From: Bacillota bacterium
GTDB taxonomy: Bacteria; Bacillota; Clostridia; Acetivibrionales; DSM-2933
Length of the DNA stretch: 64,000 nucleotides
Assembly: GCA_023430975.1 (NCBI GenBank)
Contig: JAEYYB010000124.1
Span: 39,448 to 103,447 of the forward strand
Direction of reading: 5' to 3'
In this document: piece by piece, positions 16,092-23,316 of the stretch
Layout: each line of letters starts with the position of its first letter
Numbering within the stretch: position 1 is the first letter of the stretch
Position numbers and translations under genes: made by a program
Notes under the pieces: model-generated
Databases searched by the model: none
Seen by the model: only the letters and a program-made list of their open reading frames with translations
What the model was told of the DNA's origin: nothing

Positions 16092-17882
16092 ATGATTAGC
16101 AAGGAATTGATTAATATGTATTCTCTAATAATCAATTATATATTCATGGTAGTTACTTTCGTTTATGCTTCTGTATTATTTTGTGACATATATTTCAGAA
16201 CAAAAAGCAGCAAAGCTAAGTTTAATTTATTGTTTTTACCTTTATCAATAATCTTATTATCTACAGGATTTTTACTTGAGTTGTCAACTGAAGGTCACTT
16301 TGTATTTACTTTGTTTCCCAGCCTCATGATTTATACTGGTTTTTGTTTTATTGGGTATGCGTGGTTAACCTTTTCCTATTTTATTGCACAAAAAAATAAA
16401 GAAAAATGTTCTTTGCTTAATATTATCAGCTTAATTCCCCTTCTTTTAGTTCTTCTACTAATAGTAACCAATCCGCTTCATAATTTGCTATATATTCAGC
16501 CACATTCTATTAAAATGGATTTTAACTCAGAGTACTTATGCATCTTGATTCTCAGCGGAGTATATGTGCTCTTGGCTAATATAATACTATTAAATAGTTT
16601 TTTAAGAAACAAGGCTATTTCTTTTAAGCTAAAGATTACTTTTCTAATTGTTTTGGCTTTTATACCAATTTTCTTCTATGTGAGAATTTTTCATTTAAGA
16701 CACTTTGAACTTGTACCGGCATGTTTACTTCTAGGCTACCATGTAGTTCTACGCTGTATTCCGGATAGTTACAAGCCCTTTGAAATAGTCCCCAACTCAA
16801 TTACATCAATTGTACAAAACATGGAACACTCCATCCTGATAACAAATAAAAAAAATAATATTGTAACCTTTAACTCTTCATTTACTAATGCCTTTGGAAG
16901 TATGGCAATTATAAAAGAATCTACTCCTTTAGATGTATTTGTTGAAACATTAAAGCAATCAACGGTTTTGAATATGGAAAGCCATACTATATTGGATGCT
17001 ATGCTTTTTGATATAGATAAAAACATATCCGGTAACATTCATGTGAATACTCCCATTGATAAATGGTATTTTGTATTGATACAAAATGTACTGAACAGTA
17101 AAGGTAAAAAAATCGGAAAGCTGATTTCCTTTAATGATATTACAACAATCCATAATTTAAATCATAAGTTAAAACAAAAAAATTATGAACTGGAAAAAAT
17201 CAACCTTCAATTAAAAAACACAAATGAAAAAGTCCTTAAACATACTCTAATGGCAGAAGAACTTGCAATAACAAGAGAAAGAAACCGTATACTAAGCGAA
17301 CTGCATGATTCTATAGGGCAGGCTTATACCAGCAATCTTGCACTTGCAAGATGCACTGAAGCATTACTATTATCAAACCGCAGGGAGGAAGCTTTAGACT
17401 CTTTGGAAGAGATGGCTTCCACTACTAAGGAATTACTGTTTAATATATCTTCCTCAGTCAATGATAAGCATGCCATTTTTCAGCAGCAGCCCCTTAAGGA
17501 TATACTTAATAAGCTCTTTAACTCCTATCGCAAGTCAGGTATGGCAATTCAATTTAGACTTGATACAGATGTTGATATATTAGAATATAGGATACGTCAT
17601 AATATCTATAGGATATGCCAGGAATTCATCAATAACTCTTTAAAACATAGTATGGCTGAAAACATATATATTTCAATTAAAGAAATAAACGGAAAAATAA
17701 TCCTTGAAATAGCTGATGATGGAATTGGCTGTGATATGGTTTATAAGGGCATTGGATTAAAAGGGATAGAATACAGAATTTCGGAAATTGAAGGCGAAGT
17801 ATTGTTTATATCTGATAAATCCAGACAAAAAGGTTTTATTATACGAGCAGAAATACCTATAAAGAGGGAGTCAAAGCAATGA
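16092..17882 (+). CDS. 7TM sensor histidine kinase (HisKA_3/NarL type), catalytically complete
   Basis: Residues ~10-225 form about seven membrane helices like the histidine-kinase 7TM sensor family, then a PAS-like region (~232-352), a coiled coil, the dimerisation/phospho-acceptor helix with RNRILSELHDSIGQ (His405) and a HATPase domain with the N-box CQEFINNSLKHS and G-box ADDGIGCD. It should autophosphorylate and feed the adjacent response regulator. The start at 16092 has no good ribosome site; an internal ATG at 16116 is preceded by AAGGA and may be the true start. The stop overlaps the next kinase gene by 4 bp (ATGA), so both kinases are likely made in matched amounts. The signal sensed is unknown. 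Confidence 0.88.
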   Translation: MISKELINMYSLIINYIFMVVTFVYASVLFCDIYFRTKSSKAKFNLLFLPLSIILLSTGFLLELSTEGHFVFTLFPSLMIYTGFCFIGYAWLTFSYFIAQKNKEKCSLLNIISLIPLLLVLLLIVTNPLHNLLYIQPHSIKMDFNSEYLCILILSGVYVLLANIILLNSFLRNKAISFKLKITFLIVLAFIPIFFYVRIFHLRHFELVPACLLLGYHVVLRCIPDSYKPFEIVPNSITSIVQNMEHSILITNKKNNIVTFNSSFTNAFGSMAIIKESTPLDVFVETLKQSTVLNMESHTILDAMLFDIDKNISGNIHVNTPIDKWYFVLIQNVLNSKGKKIGKLISFNDITTIHNLNHKLKQKNYELEKINLQLKNTNEKVLKHTLMAEELAITRERNRILSELHDSIGQAYTSNLALARCTEALLLSNRREEALDSLEEMASTTKELLFNISSSVNDKHAIFQQQPLKDILNKLFNSYRKSGMAIQFRLDTDVDILEYRIRHNIYRICQEFINNSLKHSMAENIYISIKEINGKIILEIADDGIGCDMVYKGIGLKGIEYRISEIEGEVLFISDKSRQKGFIIRAEIPIKRESKQ

Positions 17883-19735
17883 AGCTTGTAGAGTATTTTA
17901 AGATCGACCAATTATTCTCCACCGAGCAGTGTAGCTTTAAAACACCCGAAGGCCTTTGGAACACCGAGCAAATTTCTTCACTGTCACAGGTCATAACTAT
18001 TTTTATTGGATTTTTTTTGATAGCCTTTGTTTATAATAATGCTAAAAAAGACAATATTCTTAAAAGCTACATATTTATGAATTTATCAATGATTATCTGG
18101 ACAATAGGGCTCGCTTTTGAAAATATTTCCGATTCAAGCACTTATTTATCCCGCTTTGGACCGTTGTGGTTATCATATTTGGGAATTTGCACACAGGGAC
18201 CTGGATGGCTGATTTTCTGCTTATTTCTGAGCGAAAACAAATGGGCTGATAAACGCAAAAATATTTTCCTGCTTTTTATTCCTCATGGTATTTTTTACAT
18301 TTTACTGCTAACAAACTATTTCCATCAACTTATATATATTGTACCCCGTTACGGAAAAAGAAGCTTTGGACCAGGTTATTACGCATTATTTTTTACTATC
18401 ATAGTTTATATTGTTGCAGGATTAATACTTCTTGCCAAAAAGCAATATAATGATAAATATCGGATACGACATAAAATATTTTTCCTTGTTTTAATGGTTG
18501 TACTATTATTAATGAATCTTATTTTACAACTTATATTTAACTGGAATATTGAGACAAAGCCTCTGTTATTTGTTCTTTTTTCATCCCTATTCTTTTTCTA
18601 TGGTTCCTTACGCTACAACTTTTTTAGCATTGTTCCAGTGTCTTTTTCTTCATTAATACGCTCAATGGATGATGGTGTGCTTATACTGGACGGAGATTCC
18701 AATATAGTAAGTTTTAACGATTCACTAGCCCATTTTATATCAAAGAAAGATGTGCTTAAGAAAGATACAAAAGTCTTCGGGCTTGTAGAACATCTTAAGG
18801 AAATATCCCTGCAAACACCAGAAACCCGACATTTACTTGATTCCATGCTCCACTGCGAATATACGCTTGACAATTCTATTTTAAATATTAATAAGCCGAT
18901 GATGAGATTTTTAAAAGTTGATATACAAAATATTTCAGATAGAAAAGGACAATTATTGTCAAGGATTATAGTATTTTCGGATATAACAGAAATTAACAAT
19001 TTAAATGCAGAACTGGAATACAAAAATAATGAAATATTATCCTTAAACCAAAAACTCATGGAAGTTAATGAGGAACTTTTAAGACAATCACTTATGATGG
19101 AGGAGATCGCCATAACCAATGAGCGAAACAGGATACTAAAAGAACTTTATAATTCTATTGAGGACACTTTCAAAAGGATTTTGCAGATGACGCAAATATG
19201 TAGAGAGTCAATCATTAGCAATGATGGAAATATTGAATCAAATTTAAAAGAAATGATTCTAGCTACAAAGAATGGTCTTAATGAGATAAGAGACTCTATA
19301 TATTATCAAAAAAACAAATTGATTGAAAACGACGTTTTTATTAAAACCCTTGAAAAGCTTTTAACAGGAAAAAGCAAAATGGATATCCAGATATATTCTG
19401 AGGGCATAAAAAAAATTATACCCTATCATATTCGTTACGCAATTTATGTTACATGCCGGGAAGTTCTTGAGAATTCATGTGCTCAGCGTCAAGCCAATAC
19501 CGTATATATAATTCTGCAATTAGGAGAATCAAACTTTAATATGATAATAACAGACGACGGAAAAGGCCTTGATGATTTTACAAACGATAAAGGATTACAG
19601 CTAATAGAAAATCTGTGTCGCGAGCTGGGTGGAACAATAAATTACGGTTCATTAGATGAAAATCAAGGTTTTTCACTTCATTTGGAATTACCTTTGGGAT
19701 CTCTCAGAGACAGCAGCGACTTGAAAAATATGTAA
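17879..19735 (+). CDS. 7TM sensor kinase paralogue lacking the phospho-acceptor His (probable pseudokinase)
   Basis: Same architecture as its upstream neighbour: 7TM region (~35-250), PAS-like domain (~255-375), coiled coil, dimerisation helix and C-terminal HATPase. The phospho-acceptor motif reads RNRILKELYNSIED, so Tyr424 replaces the His of ELHDS and the following Asp is Asn. The N-box is also weakened (TCREVLENSCAQ), while the G-box TDDGKGLDD remains. It probably cannot autophosphorylate on His and may instead form a heterodimer with the active kinase, as sensor or allosteric partner; this is inference. ATGA overlap with the upstream gene supports coupled synthesis. Confidence 0.85.
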   Translation: MKLVEYFKIDQLFSTEQCSFKTPEGLWNTEQISSLSQVITIFIGFFLIAFVYNNAKKDNILKSYIFMNLSMIIWTIGLAFENISDSSTYLSRFGPLWLSYLGICTQGPGWLIFCLFLSENKWADKRKNIFLLFIPHGIFYILLLTNYFHQLIYIVPRYGKRSFGPGYYALFFTIIVYIVAGLILLAKKQYNDKYRIRHKIFFLVLMVVLLLMNLILQLIFNWNIETKPLLFVLFSSLFFFYGSLRYNFFSIVPVSFSSLIRSMDDGVLILDGDSNIVSFNDSLAHFISKKDVLKKDTKVFGLVEHLKEISLQTPETRHLLDSMLHCEYTLDNSILNINKPMMRFLKVDIQNISDRKGQLLSRIIVFSDITEINNLNAELEYKNNEILSLNQKLMEVNEELLRQSLMMEEIAITNERNRILKELYNSIEDTFKRILQMTQICRESIISNDGNIESNLKEMILATKNGLNEIRDSIYYQKNKLIENDVFIKTLEKLLTGKSKMDIQIYSEGIKKIIPYHIRYAIYVTCREVLENSCAQRQANTVYIILQLGESNFNMIITDDGKGLDDFTNDKGLQLIENLCRELGGTINYGSLDENQGFSLHLELPLGSLRDSSDLKNM

Positions 19736-19766
19736 TTCACTGTCTATTTAGGCACGATCAAAAAAC

Positions 19767-19832
19767 AACTTCCTCTATAAATTTCGCTCACGTGTTGACT
19801 TAGTTCGTCAACACCCGCTCAAAAGCGAAAAT
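19767..19832. repeat. Hairpin repeat, dispersed copy (family HR)
   Basis: Contains the inner hairpin GTGTTGAC/GTCAACAC (19792-19814) and an outer TTTCGC/GCGAAA arm. Related copies lie at 38709-38781 and, in tandem, at 63669-63921. Confidence 0.65.
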
Positions 19833-19854
19833 AATTTTTAATCATACCTTAAAT

Positions 19855-20082
19855 CGTTAGTAACAACAAGCTGACATACATTTACCTATGCGTTTAAGGC
19901 AAATGCATCAGAGACGGACAGCCGGTTGAACTTCCATCTTGGAATTCACTTCCCGCCGGTGTACAGCTAAATGTTGATTCCTTTAGCTTGTGAGAGGTGT
20001 TATAGGTCACTAAATCAGGTAAAATCCGTTGTATTAGTTAACGAGAAGCCCTCTTTCCAATGATGGAAGAGGGCTTCTTTCT
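19855..20082 (+). ncRNA. Candidate structured noncoding RNA
   Basis: No ORF is present, but a coherent fold can be drawn: ACAAGCT (19866) with AGCTTGT (19985), ACATTTA (19878) with TAAATGT (19968), an ATGC..TTT/AAATGCAT hairpin, ACAgCCGG with CCGGTGT, and an inner TTCCA/TGGAA. A tail then leads to a strong terminator at 20045-20082. Whether it is a free sRNA, the 3' UTR of the kinase operon or a known class cannot be decided by eye. Confidence 0.5.
20045..20082 (+). terminator. Strong intrinsic terminator
   Basis: GAAGCCCTCTTTCC and GGAAGAGGGCTTC pair over 13 bp, followed by TTTCTAT on the plus strand. The minus strand lacks a U-tract, so it ends plus-strand transcription (kinases and/or the structured RNA). 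Confidence 0.85.
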
Positions 20083-20127
20083 ATACCAATTGTTTCCACA
20101 TCATATTCACTTGTTTCTTTTGATATA

Positions 20128-20991
20128 TTATAACAAATATATTTTACCTAGACCGTACTTGTTATACAATTCAAGAAGCTGCCCTGAATTAGGGTGTTGA
20201 GCAATAACTGTTTCAGTTTCCAGATGCGTATCGCAATCCGTTGAATATTCCGTCAGTACTACATTTTTATATCCTTTTGTCTCAATGGAAGATGCTAAAT
20301 TACGATATTCCCAAAAATACATTTTTTTATCTAAATCAATATGCCCTTTTGAACGAAAATTATTAAACAGTTCAATTGTTGTTGAAAGTATGTGTTCCGA
20401 GGCAAGCTCCTTTACCAACAATGTAAAGCTTTTAATATCCACTCCTTTTGGAACTTTTATTGTGACAGTCTGTGCGTCTTCAAAGTATCCAATAGATCTT
20501 TTATAAACTTGACTTGAAGAACGGATTATCTCTCTCGCCTTACCCATATATTCATCATGAACAACTTTATTTACAAGCTTACCTTTTTCAAAAATCAGCT
20601 CAAGAACATCCTCAAAACAATGCGGCTTATAAAATCCGAGAATATCATAAAACTCCTTCACAAATCCTCGACCAATAATAATCCCGCCAGAATAATCGAT
20701 TGGAAAGTTTACTCCTTCATATATCCAGCAATGTAAATCACCCGCTTTTGATGGCTTAGTGCCTCTCCAAATCGGAGGGCTATCAGTCTCAAGCCCAATA
20801 CCCAATTGGGAAACAGTTAAATGGTCATTATCAATTGAATATGTACAATAAAATCCCCTCCAGCATGCCGTACAAAAAGGGATAGGAGAAAATCCTTGCT
20901 CACATGGCTCAAATAAAGATTTGTTTTGTCGAGCAATTATTGTATACTCTTTATTTATATAATCAAATGAATCAGCAATCTGCATTGTCAT
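20128..20991 (-). CDS. Hypothetical protein, third gene of the ATP-grasp/ADP-ribosylglycohydrolase operon
   Basis: 287 residues with no family I recognise. It is soluble, without signal peptide or membrane segment, and has a Cys/Trp/aromatic-rich N-terminal third (FCTACWRGFYCTY, ~31-43). The start is set at the ATG at 20991 because AAAGGA lies eight bases upstream; an upstream in-frame TTG at 21012 overlaps that ribosome site. It follows the ADP-ribosylglycohydrolase gene by 56 bp in the same direction, so probably the same transcript. A role together with those two enzymes is inferred from position only. Confidence 0.7.
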   Translation of the reverse strand: MTMQIADSFDYINKEYTIIARQNKSLFEPCEQGFSPIPFCTACWRGFYCTYSIDNDHLTVSQLGIGLETDSPPIWRGTKPSKAGDLHCWIYEGVNFPIDYSGGIIIGRGFVKEFYDILGFYKPHCFEDVLELIFEKGKLVNKVVHDEYMGKAREIIRSSSQVYKRSIGYFEDAQTVTIKVPKGVDIKSFTLLVKELASEHILSTTIELFNNFRSKGHIDLDKKMYFWEYRNLASSIETKGYKNVVLTEYSTDCDTHLETETVIAQHPNSGQLLELYNKYGLGKIYLL

Positions 20992-21047
20992 AATTACAGT
21001 CCTTTCAAACAAGCTAAATGAAGCAGTATAAAGATCTCACACTAAAA

Positions 21048-21956
21048 TCACCAGAATATTGACTCTTCAATAGGCTCTGTAGCATTGAGCCAAAGTGAAG
21101 GTATACCTTTAACTTCTGTATTTAATACAACAACACTTCCAACTATCGCACAAGTTGTATCCCTGTCTCCTAATGCTGAAACCGTTTTCCATAAGGCTTC
21201 CTCATAACTGTTTCTGAAATGAGCAATGCACCATATTGCAAATGGAACCGTATCCTGGGCTATAATCCTTGAACCGTTACCTAAAACTGAAACAGCAAAA
21301 TCAATATTCGAATCCTTTGAAACCTGAAGTGCTTTACGAATACTATACTTGGTGTCACTTTCAGGCATCTCATAGAATATTTTCTCAATAAACTCAGCAG
21401 CACTTATATTTTTTGATAATAGTTTATTTTCAAGAACAATACCTGCTGCTAAAGCTACGGCAATTGCTCCAGCAATACCTTCCTCATTGAAGTGAGTAAC
21501 TTCAGCGGACAATCTGGCTTGTTCCTTTATCTTTTTTATATCATCATAAAAATAAGCTCCTATTGGAGCAGCTCTCATTGCTGCACCATTACCCATAGAA
21601 CCCATTCTGTCAAACGCTTTTTGCGAAACAATAAGCCAACTATCGCCAGAGCCAATAGACCGCAATATACTATGGGCTGTTCCACCATATCCACGGTGCC
21701 AATCTTTAGAATAGTTATCTGCAAAAAGCTTTGCAAGCTTATCCTGGCGGACTTCACCATACTGCTCCAAAATTCTATATATCGCTACCCCCATAACTGT
21801 ATCATCAGTAAAATGCCAGTGTGGCGATTTTAATTCACGTTTTGTAATTCTATCAAGGATTTGATTTTCCTCACCAAAAAAACTTTCACCAAAGGCATCT
21901 CCAACAGATAGTCCAATTAGGGATACTTTTGCAAATTCAATTCTATTTAGATTCAT
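21048..21956 (-). CDS. ADP-ribosylglycohydrolase (DraG/ARH) family protein
   Basis: 302 residues, typical for the family. The binuclear metal site is visible: GDAFGES (~18-24), TDDTVM (~51-56) and near the C-terminus GDRDTTCAIVG, the GDxDT motif. GNGAAMRAAP (~122-131) and HFNEEGIAGA are further conserved stretches. Enzymes of this fold remove ADP-ribose from protein or small-molecule substrates, classically from arginine. The gene starts 16 bp after the ATP-grasp gene stop, so the two are co-transcribed. No ADP-ribosyltransferase partner is in the window. Confidence 0.88.
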   Translation of the reverse strand: MNLNRIEFAKVSLIGLSVGDAFGESFFGEENQILDRITKRELKSPHWHFTDDTVMGVAIYRILEQYGEVRQDKLAKLFADNYSKDWHRGYGGTAHSILRSIGSGDSWLIVSQKAFDRMGSMGNGAAMRAAPIGAYFYDDIKKIKEQARLSAEVTHFNEEGIAGAIAVALAAGIVLENKLLSKNISAAEFIEKIFYEMPESDTKYSIRKALQVSKDSNIDFAVSVLGNGSRIIAQDTVPFAIWCIAHFRNSYEEALWKTVSALGDRDTTCAIVGSVVVLNTEVKGIPSLWLNATEPIEESIFW

Positions 21957-21972
21957 AATGTTTCACTCCACT

Positions 21973-22773
21973 TCAGTTTCTTTCTCTCATATAATTATTT
22001 ATACTTTTTACTACCTCTCCAATATCATGATCGTAAAAACCACTGTCATTAAAACAGTTACACTCAATTATGTAGAAATTATCCCTATTTAGGGCAACAT
22101 CCATTACAAACACATCATGAGGGTTATATGTTTTACAACAATCCTCGGCAAATTGAATCATTTCATCTGGAATATCTTTATTATCAACAGACTTTTTCCC
22201 GTAAACACTATACCTGGATGATGAAACTACCTTTCCCTTAACAATTATATTTCTCCATTCCTTCTCAATTTGTTTTGGTTTACAAACTAGTATTAGCGAA
22301 TCCATGTGATAATATGGATTTTGACCATCAGCCCAAGTTGCTTTCTCCTTAAAATCAGCAAAGTTAGTCACATAACCACTAAAAGACTTGGTATCATCAT
22401 TGGGTCGTATAAAAAATTCATCTTTACCATTGTGTGTCTCTTTAACAAATTCCGATATAGTCAAAACTTTACCATCACTGTTTAACATACTATTCTTCCA
22501 TTCATCCAAGTACTTCTTCATTTGAAACCTGCCATTATCAAAGAATATGCCATTTCTATACACTTCTACCTTTGATGCATTCATAATAAGGGTTGTCGTT
22601 CCATAAAAGATATTAATAAAATCGCAATCGTATTGGATATCCAACTCATTTGAGAAAGGAATAATATATACTTCCTGATATGATGCATTATCAGCCGTGA
22701 CAGCCTTTTTTAGCCCTTCAAATGTTTTATTGTCAATTAGATTACTTTGAATAATCCAGTTTATTCGTTTCAT
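21973..22773 (-). CDS. ATP-grasp ligase-like protein, R2K clade
   Basis: 266 residues. The C-terminal half carries the ATP-grasp pattern EWRNIIVKGKVVSSSRY, then DVFVMDVAL and YIIECNCFNDSGFYDHD, where the Glu and Asn would bind Mg-ATP. This agrees with the R2K clade, whose members are predicted to ligate carboxylates to amines or modify proteins or peptides. The substrate is unknown. It is first in a three-gene operon with an ADP-ribosylglycohydrolase and an unknown protein, and a 27-bp inverted repeat lies just upstream (22800-22826). Start supported by AAAGG before the ATG. Confidence 0.75.
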   Translation of the reverse strand: MKRINWIIQSNLIDNKTFEGLKKAVTADNASYQEVYIIPFSNELDIQYDCDFINIFYGTTTLIMNASKVEVYRNGIFFDNGRFQMKKYLDEWKNSMLNSDGKVLTISEFVKETHNGKDEFFIRPNDDTKSFSGYVTNFADFKEKATWADGQNPYYHMDSLILVCKPKQIEKEWRNIIVKGKVVSSSRYSVYGKKSVDNKDIPDEMIQFAEDCCKTYNPHDVFVMDVALNRDNFYIIECNCFNDSGFYDHDIGEVVKSINNYMRERN

Positions 22774-22799
22774 TTTCCTTTACTCCTATATGTATTTAG

Positions 22800-22826
22800 T
22801 TATTCCTATTTATAAAACAGGAATAA
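22800..22826 (-). promoter_or_regulatory. Inverted repeat TTATTCCT-11-AGGAATAA upstream of the ATP-grasp operon
   Basis: A perfect 8-bp inverted repeat with an 11-bp spacer lies 27 bp before the ATG. It could be an operator, or a hairpin in the 5' leader. Confidence 0.4.
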
Positions 22827-22924
22827 GATTTTCATCTATCATAACTTTATTAAATGCAATATGTGCAGCAATTTTATAACACAATTGCACTCAATCTGAG
22901 CAACTTACATATCAATATTAATAA

Positions 22925-22962
22925 AGAGTGGCTAACTCCTTAATATCGGACTTAACCACTCT
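22925..22962 (-). terminator. Terminator after the 47-codon small gene
   Basis: AGAGTGG/CCACTCT pairs continue into an almost complete 14-bp stem. The U-tract is modest on the minus strand (TTTATTAAT) and CTCTTTT on the plus strand. Position fits the end of the small-gene transcript. Confidence 0.6.
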
Positions 22963-22994
22963 CTCTTTTAATACTTTTATTGTAAATCTCTTTA

Positions 22995-23138
22995 TTAAAT
23001 CTTATTCGGGCACAATCGTTTATCGCATTTATTAAATAGAGGATTAATCCAATGTATGCTGATATTTATACTTAGTTTCTCTGATAATTTAATCGAATTA
23101 TTTTTTTGTTCGAGATTATAACTTTTTAGATGATACAT
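22995..23138 (-). CDS. Small 47-aa protein with its own promoter and terminator
   Basis: The ORF reads MYHLKSYNLEQ... and ends CDKRLCPNKI, with two Cys (38 and 43) near the C-terminus and a basic composition. The ribosome site AGGAGG is perfect and six bases from the ATG. A TTGACG-18-TATTAT promoter lies ~96 bp upstream and a hairpin terminator 33 bp downstream, so it looks like a self-contained transcription unit. I do not recognise the peptide. Because the next genes downstream begin with an ATP-grasp ligase, a modified-peptide precursor is possible, but a regulator or toxin-like peptide is equally open. Confidence 0.6.
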   Translation of the reverse strand: MYHLKSYNLEQKNNSIKLSEKLSINISIHWINPLFNKCDKRLCPNKI

Positions 23139-23233
23139 CTTAATCCTCCTTTTTTATAATTAAAATCAAATATTCTTTACTTATCCCTTGTACGTTCTAA
23201 CACAACAACATTTTTTTAGGCATAATGTTTACC

Positions 23234-23263
23234 ATAATAACACAGGTAACTTTATCCCGTCAA
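23234..23263 (-). promoter_or_regulatory. Promoter TTGACG-18-TATTAT of the small gene
   Basis: Minus-strand TTGACG at 23258-23263 and TATTAT at 23234-23239. Predicted start near 23227 gives an ~90-nt leader. Confidence 0.55.
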
Positions 23264-23316
23264 GGAATATTTTAAATTGTAGCAATATTTATAAATTGCA
23301 AGCACTATAATGGAAA

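Noticed and set aside
18613..19119. 168-codon minus-strand ORF inside the second kinase
   Set aside because: Ser/Ile-rich shadow frame without ribosome site.
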